Positions 1 through 6,825 are shown, counted from the first letter of the stretch. The stretch is DNA of 12,843 bases from an uncultured Brevinema sp. (GCA_947036575.1 CAMQSH010000042.1:1-12843); one strand, 5' to 3'. The notes: a model not told the origin generated them from the sequence alone. Made by a program: numbers and translations.

Positions 1-1012
1 CTACAATTCTATTTTTCATCCATAGACCAACATCTTCTAATTTTACATTATTAGATGCATCTGTTTCTTGATTAGCAGAATCTTCTACTAAAATATCTTG
101 TCCAGCACCTTCAGCCATACAGATAACAGCATGATCTCTAGCCAACAATCTTTTTTCTAGAGCAAATAAAAAACCATCAGGTCCATCCATTTTGAAAGGT
201 ACTTCTGGTACAAAAACAAAGTTAACATCATTCATAGCAAGTGTTGCATTTGTAGCAATAAATCCAGAATGTCTACCCATTAATTTTACCAATCCTATTC
301 CCATAGGAGCATTATCAGCTTCTATACTAGCACAAGTGATAGCATCAGTAGCTAAACTAAAAGCTGTTTCAAATCCAAAAGAACTTTGAATATAGCTAAT
401 ATCATTATCTATTGTTTTAGGAACTCCTATAACAGAAATTTTTAAGCCTCTTCGTTCAATTTCTTCAATCAAACCATGAGCACCTTTGAGAGTTCCATCT
501 CCACCAATAGTAAAAAGAATATCTACTTCTAAAAATTCAAGATTATCTACCATTTCTTTAACTTTATCACCCCCACCTCTTGAAGAACCTAAAATAGTTC
601 CACCTAAGGTGTGAATATTATCAACATACTCTGGATTTAAAGGGATTGGTTTATATTTATGCAAATTTATTAATCCATTATATCCATAAGGAATACCTAA
701 AATAGAATGAACCCCATACCCAAAATATAATTCACGAACAATAGCTCTTATTACATCATTTATTCCTGGACATAATCCACCACAAGTTACAATCGCAGCT
801 TTTGTGTTATTAGGGTCAAAAAACATTCTTTTTCTAGGTCCTGCTTTTTCAAAAGAAAATTCAGGATCTGGCATTGCTTTTGTATTTTGATTATAGGTAA
901 CATCGTAAAGAACCCTTTCGGCATCATCTACAAAACTACTAGCTCCCAAGTTAAAAGACGGTGATGTATGTGTAGCTTTTCCTAAATCTTTAATAATAAA
1001 TTGTTTATTCAT
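1..1012 (-). CDS. pfk: 6-phosphofructokinase, long Borrelia/trypanosome-type, C-terminus cut by window edge
   Basis: The enzyme phosphorylates fructose 6-phosphate to fructose 1,6-bisphosphate in cytosolic glycolysis. The first 337 residues are present; the reading frame stays open to base 1, so the protein is longer (relatives are about 440-450 residues). Visible motifs are TCGGLCPGIND (76-86), GGDGT (170-174), PKTIDND (198-204, with Asp202 as the expected catalytic base) and LMGRHSGFIA (244-253). An N-terminal extension of about 70 residues precedes the core, as in the Borrelia BB0727 and trypanosome type. Gly173 occupies the site where PPi-dependent enzymes have Asp, which points to ATP as phosphoryl donor, although Lys199 is a residue shared with PPi enzymes. 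The ATG at 1012 has AGGA about 7 nt upstream. It lies 20 bp after the SurA-like gene, so it is probably the third gene of that operon. Donor specificity is inferred from these two residues only. Confidence 0.9.
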   Translation of the reverse strand, partial: MNKQFIIKDLGKATHTSPSFNLGASSFVDDAERVLYDVTYNQNTKAMPDPEFSFEKAGPRKRMFFDPNNTKAAIVTCGGLCPGINDVIRAIVRELYFGYGVHSILGIPYGYNGLINLHKYKPIPLNPEYVDNIHTLGGTILGSSRGGGDKVKEMVDNLEFLEVDILFTIGGDGTLKGAHGLIEEIERRGLKISVIGVPKTIDNDISYIQSSFGFETAFSLATDAITCASIEADNAPMGIGLVKLMGRHSGFIATNATLAMNDVNFVFVPEVPFKMDGPDGFLFALEKRLLARDHAVICMAEGAGQDILVEDSANQETDASNNVKLEDVGLWMKNRIV

Positions 1013-1032
1013 AATAGTTCCTATATTTTATT

Positions 1033-2541
1033 TTAATATGTAGGATTCAAATTACTAAGTACTTCTGGATACACTTTAATATCATATCTTTTTTTAAGTA
1101 GTTCAGAGTTTAACGATTTTTGTAATAAAGCTTGTTTATAAGCAAATATATTTTTTTGTAAATTTTGATCTTGTAGTAAATTTTCTGTGCTTATACTATT
1201 TTGATTATAAGATTTATCAAGCGGTCTAATAACAAGTAATAAATCTTTAGAAAATTTTGGTTCTAATACAGGAGATGTTTCCATTGCAGGTGTTTCCAAA
1301 ATATTTTTTAATACAATAGGATCAGAAAGAATAGGAAGAGCTAAAGCTTCCCCTAAAACGTTAGTAATAGACTCTTGTAACATGGTAAAAGGTATTGTTG
1401 TATGATTTACAACCCCATTCACTTCATTAGCAATAGAAGAAAACGCTAATTTCTCATTAACTTTTTCATTAAATATTTTAACTGTTGCGTCCCATTCTGA
1501 TTTATAAGTTTGTAATATTTTATCATAATTCTTTGTAAGATAATCTATAGTAAGTTCTCTTTGAGTCAATATATCTAATTGATCAAAAGATGGAATAGAT
1601 TCTAATACAGAAACATGATACTCTCCATTATTATAAATAGGCTCAGTTATAATAAGAATATCATCTTGAGTTTTATTTTTATAAGTAGTTAAAACTTCTA
1701 TTAAATGAGAAAATGATTCTTTTTGAGCTGTTAATATTAAATTATTATTAATAGTTACCTTATTTTTCCATTCTTTATTAGAGTTTAGTTCTGTAATTGT
1801 TTCTTCAACCCCTCTTTCTTTGAGCATATTAGCAATACGTCTTGCTTGCCCTCTATTTTCTACTTTAAAATCTTGAACTGTTACCTTATCAAGCCAATTA
1901 ATAAAATTCTGATTATAATGCTCTGTTTTATCTACTTCTGAAATTTTTGTTAATAAAAAATTAGTTTTATTTAAGACTAGTATTTCTGTAGCTATATTAA
2001 AATCTTTAAGATTATTAATAACATACATATCAGAAACTGTTGGAGCAGCAAGTATAGGTAAAATACCTAAAGCCCCTCTATAGTAACTTTCTGCATATTG
2101 AAGTTCTACCATATCAGAAGACAATCCTGTATTATTCTGAATATCTTTCATCATTTTTAATGATGCTTTAATTCCCATATCTTTGTACAAAGTACTTCTT
2201 GTAAAAGATTCTATTGTATTAGTAAGTGCTATATTCTGAAGATATCTAGAATACACTCTAGGATCAAGATCTACGTTATTTTCTTTTAATTGATTATCAA
2301 TTCTCTCATATTCTAACATATATAAATTACGAGGAGATAAGTCTACTTTCCCAGCAGAAGATTCTAAGACAACTGGGTACCCCATACCTTGATCATCCCA
2401 CATTACTCCAATAGTGGAAACAAAAGCTATCACTAGTAACCACACAAAAATCTGTAATACAATTCTTGAGAGAGATTTTTTATTTACTATTTTGTGGTTT
2501 TTATCATTTTTGTGATTTTTATCATTGGAAGTGACTTTCAT
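1033..2541 (-). CDS. membrane-anchored SurA/PpiD-like periplasmic protein (no visible parvulin domain)
   Basis: This 502-residue protein has a basic cytoplasmic N-terminus, one membrane segment at about residues 26-48 and a long hydrophilic remainder, most likely exported. Residues about 70-150 are helical and resemble the N-terminal chaperone domain of SurA/PpiD proteins (a 'YERIDNQLKENNVDLDP...YLQNIALTNTIES' style region). I see no convincing parvulin prolyl-isomerase domain in the remaining 350 residues. The role would be folding or quality control of envelope proteins, but that is inference from architecture. The N-terminus contains a duplicated NDKNHK hexapeptide encoded by an 18-bp tandem repeat. 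The ATG at 2541 has AAGGA about 6 nt upstream. It lies 34 bp after the exbB-like gene and 20 bp before pfk, which suggests a shared transcript. A family-level call is moderate; a purely hypothetical membrane protein is the alternative. Confidence 0.55.
   Translation of the reverse strand: MKVTSNDKNHKNDKNHKIVNKKSLSRIVLQIFVWLLVIAFVSTIGVMWDDQGMGYPVVLESSAGKVDLSPRNLYMLEYERIDNQLKENNVDLDPRVYSRYLQNIALTNTIESFTRSTLYKDMGIKASLKMMKDIQNNTGLSSDMVELQYAESYYRGALGILPILAAPTVSDMYVINNLKDFNIATEILVLNKTNFLLTKISEVDKTEHYNQNFINWLDKVTVQDFKVENRGQARRIANMLKERGVEETITELNSNKEWKNKVTINNNLILTAQKESFSHLIEVLTTYKNKTQDDILIITEPIYNNGEYHVSVLESIPSFDQLDILTQRELTIDYLTKNYDKILQTYKSEWDATVKIFNEKVNEKLAFSSIANEVNGVVNHTTIPFTMLQESITNVLGEALALPILSDPIVLKNILETPAMETSPVLEPKFSKDLLLVIRPLDKSYNQNSISTENLLQDQNLQKNIFAYKQALLQKSLNSELLKKRYDIKVYPEVLSNLNPTY
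2493..2528 (-). repeat. 18-bp tandem duplication in the SurA-like gene
   Basis: Two adjacent 18-bp copies (2493-2510 and 2511-2528) differ at three positions. They encode the hexapeptide NDKNHK twice at residues 6-17, in the cytoplasmic tail before the membrane segment. Because the unit is a multiple of three, gain or loss of a copy would keep the frame. Confidence 0.75.
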
Positions 2542-2575
2542 AATATATCCTTACTTGAGTTTTTTATATTTATTA

Positions 2576-3220
2576 TTACCATTTTTTTAATGTACTTGAT
2601 GTTGGGCTTAATCCTGTAAGAACATTAGGTTTAAGAACCTTAATTAATTCTGTAGCTGTAGCTTCTATATTAATAACAATATTATCAACTTGTGCAATCA
2701 AATAGTTATAAGCTATTAGTGATGGTATAGAAACAATCAATCCAGCAGCTGTTGTTACCAAAGCTTGAGCAATACCACCTATTAATTCTTGTGGATTTCC
2801 TAAACCTTGAGATGCTAAAACAGAAGTAGATGTAATCATTCCCAAAACAGTCCCTAACAATCCTAATAATGTAGAAATACTAACAACAGTAGCTAAAATT
2901 GGTAAATGTTTATTTAATTTAGGTAATTCATATTTAGCAACATCATCCATTGCTTTTTCCATCTCTTCACGAGATCGTGAAGCCATATTTAGCCCAGCTC
3001 TAATAATATTAGAAGCAGCTCCTGGATGATTATCACAGATAGCAATCGCTTCCCCTACTTTTAGTCCTCTAAATCTTTCTTGCATTTCTTTTCGGATCAC
3101 ATTTGCATTTTTTATAACTGAATGTAGATAAAACAATCGTTCAAAAAACACAGCAAGAGCAATAATAGAAAAGAGTAGGATAATAAACATTACCCAGCCA
3201 CCTTGTAATAAAAAATCCAT
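2576..3220 (-). CDS. exbB: MotA/TolQ/ExbB family proton-channel protein
   Basis: This is a 214-residue inner-membrane protein of the MotA/TolQ/ExbB family, which forms the proton channel that energises TonB, TolA or similar envelope machines together with an ExbD/TolR partner. Three membrane segments are visible at about 9-31, 105-131 and 147-175, with a cytoplasmic loop between the first two. The family signature lies in segments two and three (LLGLLGTVLGMITS at 118-131, then the Ala/Thr-rich ALVTTAAGLIVSIPS stretch at 153-167). Length is typical for ExbB/TolQ. The ATG at 3220 is preceded by AGGGG at 7 nt. It is first in an operon with a near-consensus promoter 35-60 bp upstream. No exbD/tolR gene follows; the next gene encodes a SurA-like membrane protein. 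Whether it is ExbB, TolQ or another family member cannot be decided from sequence alone. Confidence 0.85.
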   Translation of the reverse strand: MDFLLQGGWVMFIILLFSIIALAVFFERLFYLHSVIKNANVIRKEMQERFRGLKVGEAIAICDNHPGAASNIIRAGLNMASRSREEMEKAMDDVAKYELPKLNKHLPILATVVSISTLLGLLGTVLGMITSTSVLASQGLGNPQELIGGIAQALVTTAAGLIVSIPSLIAYNYLIAQVDNIVINIEATATELIKVLKPNVLTGLSPTSSTLKKW

Positions 3221-3253
3221 ATTACTACCCCTTTAACTAATTATACAATTAAT

Positions 3254-3282
3254 AGTATAATTGATAATTTAATTTTGGTCAA
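3254..3282 (-). promoter_or_regulatory. sigma70-type promoter of the exbB-like operon
   Basis: On the minus strand a TTGACC -35 box (3277-3282) and a TATACT -10 box (3254-3259) are separated by exactly 17 bp. A perfect 8-bp-arm palindrome (GAATTTTT-CA-AAAAATTC, 3294-3311) lies just upstream of the -35 and could act as an AT-rich UP element or a binding site. A second short inverted repeat (TTATAC-N8-GTATAA, 3241-3260) covers the -10. Confidence 0.8.
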
Positions 3283-3335
3283 GAATTTAATTTGAATTTT
3301 TCAAAAAATTCAGCTTAAACATTGAATATGTCAGC

Positions 3336-3374
3336 AAAATAAAAACACCCTAATTATTAGGGTGTTTTTATTTT
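3336..3374 (-). terminator. strong rho-independent terminator after fabI
   Basis: Perfect 18-bp inverted repeat (3336-3353 and 3357-3374) with a 3-nt loop. The GC-rich core is ACACCCTAA/TTAGGGTGT, flanked by A and T runs on both sides. It begins 22 bp after the fabI stop codon, so it ends fabI transcription; by symmetry it could also act on the plus strand. Confidence 0.92.
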
Positions 3375-3396
3375 ATTGTTATTCTTTTTAATCTTA

Positions 3397-4179
3397 TTAA
3401 CTTTCATTTGTAAAGCTTGTTCCACAGTGAAAACCACCATCAACAAACATGATCATACCAGAAACCATAGCACTTAAATCTGATGCTAAAAACACAGCAG
3501 TTCCAGCCACATCTTCTGTAGTAAGGTTTCTTTTTAATACTTGAGAAGCAACTGCTCCTTTGTACATATCTTTAAATCCAGCAATTCCTCGGGCAGCAAG
3601 TGTATTTATTGGACCTGGTGATATAGAGTTAACACGAATATTTTGTGGACCTAATTCAAATGCCAAGTACCTTACAATAGATTCTAAAGAAGCTTTAGCC
3701 ACACCCATAGCATTATAATTAGGCATAGGACGTGTTGATCCAATATAAGTTAATGCCTGAATAGAACCACCACCTTTTTTTTCCATAAGAGGAGCTGCAT
3801 ATTTTGCTAAAGTAATAAGAGTATATGCTGAAATTTGTTGGGCAAGTAAAAAGCCTTCTGAAGTAGAATCCGTAATTCCACCTGTCAATTCTTCTTTTTT
3901 AGCAAAAGCAATAGCATGTACTACTGTATCAATACCATTATATTTTTTATCAATATCTTGAAACATTGATACTACTTGATCTTCTTGAGTTGCATCAACA
4001 GCATATAGATCTGTAATTCCTAATTCTGCACCAATTTTTTCTACACGATCTTTAAGCCCTTCTTGATAGCTCAAAATCACCGTTGCACCTTGATCTTTGA
4101 ATTGTTTTGCTATAGCATAAGCTATAGATCTTTCATTTACAACACCTGTAACAAGTGCTACTTTATCTTTTAATATCAT
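3397..4179 (-). CDS. fabI: enoyl-[acyl-carrier-protein] reductase FabI
   Basis: NAD(P)H-dependent enoyl-ACP reductase that catalyses the last step of each elongation round in type II fatty acid synthesis, in the cytosol. The 260-residue chain is a classic FabI short-chain dehydrogenase. It has the cofactor loop VTGVVNERSIAYAIA near the N-terminus, HAIAFA and EGFLLAQQISAY in the middle, and the Tyr-X6-Lys catalytic signature (Tyr155, Lys162 in YNAMGVAK), with the second conserved Tyr at 145. The C-terminal VSGMIMFVDGGF is also typical. I place the start at the ATG at 4179, which has GGAG 6 nt upstream; an in-frame TTG at 4191 overlaps that ribosome binding site and is unlikely. It appears monocistronic: it has its own extended -10 promoter, overlapped by a palindrome, and a strong terminator behind it. 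Confidence 0.97.
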   Translation of the reverse strand: MILKDKVALVTGVVNERSIAYAIAKQFKDQGATVILSYQEGLKDRVEKIGAELGITDLYAVDATQEDQVVSMFQDIDKKYNGIDTVVHAIAFAKKEELTGGITDSTSEGFLLAQQISAYTLITLAKYAAPLMEKKGGGSIQALTYIGSTRPMPNYNAMGVAKASLESIVRYLAFELGPQNIRVNSISPGPINTLAARGIAGFKDMYKGAVASQVLKRNLTTEDVAGTAVFLASDLSAMVSGMIMFVDGGFHCGTSFTNES

Positions 4180-4185
4180 TAATTT

Positions 4186-4189
4186 CTCC
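4186..4189 (-). promoter_or_regulatory. ribosome binding site that fixes the fabI start
   Basis: GGAG on the minus strand, 6 nt before the ATG at 4179. The upstream in-frame TTG (4191) lies on top of this site and has no Shine-Dalgarno of its own, so the shorter 260-residue protein is preferred. Confidence 0.8.
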
Positions 4190-4194
4190 AAAAA

Positions 4195-4226
4195 AATAAC
4201 TAGCTAGAATATTCTAACTAGTTATT
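4195..4226 (-). promoter_or_regulatory. 32-bp palindrome between trxA and fabI: trxA terminator and/or fabI operator
   Basis: Arms AATAACTAG (4195-4203) and CTAGTTATT (4218-4226) enclose a perfect 12-bp palindrome TAGAATATTCTA; the only mismatch becomes a U-G pair in minus-strand RNA. On the minus strand the hairpin runs straight into seven T residues and then the fabI Shine-Dalgarno, as expected for a terminator of trxA read-through RNA. It also overlaps the last three bases of the fabI -10 box and covers the expected start point, an arrangement typical of a repressor operator. The two roles are not exclusive; neither is proven. Confidence 0.6.
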
Positions 4227-4232
4227 ATAGCA
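4224..4232 (-). promoter_or_regulatory. extended -10 promoter of fabI
   Basis: TGCTATAAT on the minus strand: a consensus TATAAT (4224-4229) with the TGn extension (4230-4232). No good -35 is seen at 16-18 bp upstream, which fits an extended -10 promoter. Expected start is near 4217, inside the palindrome. Confidence 0.65.
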
Positions 4233-4255
4233 TATTTTTTTAAAAAAGAGAAATT

Positions 4256-4582
4256 TTAAAGCACTTCATCAATAAAAGCTTTCATTTGTACTAATGGTAA
4301 TGCTCCAGTTGTTGTTTTCACTAATTTCCCATCTTTAAACATCATTAATGAAGGGATACTAGATACTTGATATTTTGCAGCTGTTTCTGGACATTCATCA
4401 ACATTACACTTAATCACTTTAAGTTTACCATCATATTCTTTTGCAATTTGCTCAATAAATGGACCTATCATACGACATGGTGCACACCAATCAGCCCAAA
4501 AATCTACAAAAACAGGAGTAGTTGACTCCGATATTTCCTTATCAAAACTATCATCATTTCCTTTGATTACTTTATCTGACAT
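4256..4582 (-). CDS. trxA: thioredoxin
   Basis: A 108-residue cytosolic thiol-disulfide oxidoreductase of normal thioredoxin length. The redox site is WCAPCRM with Cys33 and Cys36; Ala replaces the usual Gly in the CGPC motif, a common variant that may shift the redox potential slightly. The conserved buried Asp27, the FWADWCAPC strand-turn and the cis-proline at SIP77S are all present, as is the C-terminal glycine region. No signal peptide is visible. The ATG at 4582 has AAGGAG about 6 nt upstream. Its own promoter lies across the end of the preceding methyltransferase gene, and a hairpin with a T run follows it, so it looks like a single-gene transcript. Confidence 0.96.
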   Translation of the reverse strand: MSDKVIKGNDDSFDKEISESTTPVFVDFWADWCAPCRMIGPFIEQIAKEYDGKLKVIKCNVDECPETAAKYQVSSIPSLMMFKDGKLVKTTTGALPLVQMKAFIDEVL

Positions 4583-4619
4583 ATTCGTCTCCTTATTTAA
4601 TAATTACATTAACAAATTA

Positions 4620-4648
4620 ATTATAACACAAATAGCCTTGTTATTCAA
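4620..4648 (-). promoter_or_regulatory. trxA promoter overlapping the methyltransferase stop codon
   Basis: TTGAAT (4643-4648) and a consensus TATAAT (4620-4625), 17 bp apart on the minus strand. The -35 overlaps the last codons and the TAA of the methyltransferase gene. The start point would fall about 30 nt before the trxA ATG. Confidence 0.75.
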
Positions 4649-5585
4649 TACTATTTTTTTCTTTAATCGGTTTAGTATTTCTTTCCCAAAAAACACCAGT
4701 ATAACCTTGAATAGAATTATCTATTTCTGTTTTTTTTAATCTCTTTTCGCCCAATAAACAATATTCCATATTTTGCTCTATTCCACCATACTGCCTATTA
4801 AGTTTTTTAGCAACAACAGCTGTTGTCCCTGAACCTAAAAAAGGATCAAAGACAAAATCTCCTTCTCGTGAACTAGCAAGAATTAATTTTGCAATTAATT
4901 TTTCTGGTTTTTGTGTTGGGTGTTCGGTGTTTTCAGGCATAGACCAGTAAGGAATAGAAATATCATCCCAAAAATTAGAAGGGTAAGTAAGACGAAATTT
5001 TCCATCTTTGGTGTCTTCCCAATCTTTAGGGACACCATCTTTTTTATAAGGTGCTATAACTTTTCTTTTAATTTTTACAGCATCTATATTAAAATAATAC
5101 TTTTTAGACAAAGTGGCAAACCAAATATCTTCCATTCCATTTTTCCAGTTCTGATTCGCCCCTCTTCCCTTTTCTCTTTGCCATGTAATTCTATTCTGTA
5201 TAATAAGATATTTGGATATTACGGTATAAATAGCTTGTGAAGATTTCCAGTCACAACATACATAAATAGAAGATTCAGGTTTAAGGCAGGGAATTAATTG
5301 AGAAAACCAAGTATCTAAATATTCAAGATACTCTTGCTCTGATCTCTCTTGAAATTTATTTCCATTATAATTTTTTGAAAGATTATAAGGAGGATCAATA
5401 ATTAACAAATCTATAAATTCTTTAGGCAGTTTTGGAATTGTTGATAAAGTATCCCCTAAAATAATTTTATTTGTAATATTTTGTATAGAAAATTCAACCT
5501 CTTCCATCAAGATATTTTTTTCTAATAATTGTTTATCCTCTTCCGTTAGAACCATTGTTTTATTTCTAGAAGATTTTTTATCCAT
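4641..5585 (-). CDS. site-specific adenine-N6 DNA methyltransferase, beta class
   Basis: A 314-residue S-adenosylmethionine-dependent DNA methyltransferase. The catalytic motif IV is DPPY (64-67), expected for N6-adenine (or less often N4-cytosine) methylation. The AdoMet-binding motif DPFLGSGTT (247-255) comes after it, with the putative target-recognition region between them, which is the beta-class order. HPTQKP (222-227) just before motif I is also typical of the family. The start is the ATG at 5585 with GAGGG 5 nt upstream; an in-frame TTG at 5597 overlaps that site and is less likely. No restriction endonuclease gene is adjacent: trxA follows and the rnf operon terminator precedes. It may therefore be an orphan methylase or a remnant of a restriction system. 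The recognition sequence cannot be read from the protein by eye. Confidence 0.92.
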   Translation of the reverse strand: MDKKSSRNKTMVLTEEDKQLLEKNILMEEVEFSIQNITNKIILGDTLSTIPKLPKEFIDLLIIDPPYNLSKNYNGNKFQERSEQEYLEYLDTWFSQLIPCLKPESSIYVCCDWKSSQAIYTVISKYLIIQNRITWQREKGRGANQNWKNGMEDIWFATLSKKYYFNIDAVKIKRKVIAPYKKDGVPKDWEDTKDGKFRLTYPSNFWDDISIPYWSMPENTEHPTQKPEKLIAKLILASSREGDFVFDPFLGSGTTAVVAKKLNRQYGGIEQNMEYCLLGEKRLKKTEIDNSIQGYTGVFWERNTKPIKEKNSIE

Positions 5586-5617
5586 TATATCCCTCAATTA
5601 AAATAGCTAATAATAAA

Positions 5618-5645
5618 AGTCTCTCCACCTTATGATAGAGAGACT
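5618..5645 (-). terminator. terminator of the apbE-rnf operon
   Basis: On the minus strand AGTCTCTC pairs with GAGAGACT (8 bp), and four inner pairs (two of them U-G) extend the stem to 12 bp with an AUAA loop. TTTTATTATT follows. It starts 5 bp after the rnfB stop codon, which makes the short rnfB the true end of the operon. Confidence 0.88.
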
Positions 5646-5650
5646 CTAAT

Positions 5651-5986
5651 TTATTTATCAGACTTTGAAGTTTCTGGTTCTGTACCACCACTAGAATCAG
5701 ATTCGCTAGATTCTAAAAGTGCTAGTATTTGAGCAGCAACTTTAGCTCCACCAGGTTTGCACCTATCTGTTTTTTCGTTATCATTAATAACAGCTTCAGC
5801 ATAAGGCATACAGCCAGGGTGTCCACAAGCCCCACAGTTAAAATGTGGTAAAATATCATGAAGTTGATTAATACGAGGATCTACCTCAACATGAAAAATT
5901 TGTGTTACAAATGAAATCGCAAGACCTAATATAAGTGCTGTGCCACTAAGAACTGCTGTTCCTATAAATACAGTAGAAATATCCAT
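5651..5986 (-). CDS. rnfB: short RnfB-like Fe-S subunit lacking ferredoxin domains
   Basis: Only 111 residues. An N-terminal membrane segment (about 5-31) is followed by the RnfB iron-sulfur signature NCGACGHPGC with Cys51, Cys54, Cys59 and Cys76 (spacing C-X2-C-X4-C-X16-C), which binds a 4Fe-4S cluster in this family. A short Ser/Glu/Thr-rich tail then ends the protein. Ordinary RnfB proteins continue with two ferredoxin-type 4Fe-4S motifs that take part in electron transfer with ferredoxin or RnfC; none is encoded here. The 65 bp to the next gene contain only a terminator, so this is not a simple frameshift of a longer gene. The ATG at 5986 has AGGGG 6 nt upstream. It is last in the operon, 12 bp behind the small Cys-rich gene. 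In the complex it would keep only the membrane-proximal cluster. Confidence 0.85.
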   Translation of the reverse strand: MDISTVFIGTAVLSGTALILGLAISFVTQIFHVEVDPRINQLHDILPHFNCGACGHPGCMPYAEAVINDNEKTDRCKPGGAKVAAQILALLESSESDSSGGTEPETSKSDK

Positions 5987-5998
5987 ACTTATCCCCTT

Positions 5999-6199
5999 TT
6001 ATTCTTTAATTAATGCTAAAATTTTTTCAGCAGTTGTACCGTCTTTGTGTTTTTTTCCATCACATCCACAAGTACCATCTCCTTTACAGGATTGTATTGT
6101 TACTCCACGAGTTGCACTCCAAGAAAAAATAAAGGCAAGAACACTTACAAAACCTAATAATCCTAATAAGTTATAAAAAACTTGTGCTGGTATAGGCAT
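5999..6199 (-). CDS. small one-TM Cys-rich protein, possible NqrM-like maturation factor
   Basis: A 66-residue protein with one membrane segment (about 8-28) followed by a cytoplasmic-looking basic tail holding Cys38, Cys44 and Cys46 (SCKGDGTCGCDGKK). AAGGAG sits 5 nt before the ATG at 6199, and the gene lies between rnfA and rnfB with short gaps (37 and 12 bp), so it is very likely real. The layout, TM helix then a G-x-x-I-x-S-C ... C-x-C-D cluster, recalls NqrM (DUF539), a small protein needed for maturation of Na+-NQR, probably by supplying iron to the NqrD/NqrE cysteines. RnfA and RnfE here carry the equivalent cysteines. This protein has three cysteines rather than the four of NqrM, so homology is a suggestion. 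A FeoB-associated Cys-rich peptide type is an alternative. Confidence 0.75.
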   Translation of the reverse strand: MPIPAQVFYNLLGLLGFVSVLAFIFSWSATRGVTIQSCKGDGTCGCDGKKHKDGTTAEKILALIKE

Positions 6200-6236
6200 A
6201 TTATCTCCTTTTTTATAAAGGTATTATACAAAGAAT

Positions 6237-6824
6237 TTAATTCATTGCAAATCCACCAAAACCTATAAATGCAATAGATATAATTGTCGCAATAAAAAAT
6301 GCTAAAGGAGCACCTTGTACAGCTTTCGGTATCGGTGCATTTTTAACTTTATCTCTAAGTGCAGTCATTAGAACTAAAGCAAGCATAAATCCTAAAGAAG
6401 CACAAAAAGCATACCACATTGCTCTACCAAAATCTAATTTTTCAGCAATAATAATCAATGCTATCCCTAAAATAATACAGTTAGTAGTAATTAAAGGTAA
6501 AAACACCCCTAAAGCTTTGTAAAGTCTTGGCGCTATTTTCTTCATGATAGCTTCTAACATTTGAACACAAGCTGCTATCACAAGAATGAACATCATTGTT
6601 TTTAGAATTTCAAGACCTAAAGGAAGTAAAACTAAATTATATAAAGGCCATGTAACTAATACCGTTACCATTTGTACAACAATAACAGCAAAGCCCATTC
6701 CTACAGCATCTTCCATTTTGTTAGTTACCCCAAAGAAAGGACAAAGACCTAAAAATTTAGCAAAAACCATGTTTCCACTTAAAATAGCAGTAATAAATAT
6801 TATAAAATAAGATGATTCAGCCAT
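6237..6824 (-). CDS. rnfA: Rnf electron transport complex subunit A (NqrE-like)
   Basis: Integral membrane subunit of 195 residues, the usual RnfA/NqrE length, with about six helices. It has the family's two half-membrane cysteine motifs: GLCPFFGV (Cys28) and TTNCIILG (Cys116). In Nqr/Rnf complexes these cysteines, with the matching pair of RnfE/NqrD, bind an iron or 2Fe-2S centre in the middle of the membrane. The N-terminal SGNMVFAKFLGLCPFFGVT block is highly characteristic. The start codon follows the rnfE stop by one base, and the Shine-Dalgarno lies inside the end of rnfE, so translation is probably coupled. It works with RnfD, E and G to move electrons across the membrane and drive ion transport. 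Confidence 0.96.
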   Translation of the reverse strand: MAESSYFIIFITAILSGNMVFAKFLGLCPFFGVTNKMEDAVGMGFAVIVVQMVTVLVTWPLYNLVLLPLGLEILKTMMFILVIAACVQMLEAIMKKIAPRLYKALGVFLPLITTNCIILGIALIIIAEKLDFGRAMWYAFCASLGFMLALVLMTALRDKVKNAPIPKAVQGAPLAFFIATIISIAFIGFGGFAMN

Positions 6825-6825
6825 G

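Noticed and set aside
192..389. Plus-strand 65-codon reading frame
   Set aside because: It is antisense to the strongly conserved core of phosphofructokinase and has no ribosome binding site.
4911..5240. Plus-strand 109-codon reading frame rich in Phe and Ile
   Set aside because: It lies antisense within the methyltransferase gene, whose motifs are clear; composition is what an antisense frame of AT-rich coding DNA gives.
5586..5617. Possible promoter for the methyltransferase gene
   Set aside because: TATTAT-like sequences exist but no acceptable -35 at 16-18 bp; low-level read-through from the rnf terminator is as likely.
5586..5650. Frameshifted remains of a longer rnfB
   Set aside because: Only 65 bp, filled by a terminator and the methyltransferase ribosome binding site, with no Cys-rich coding pattern in any frame.
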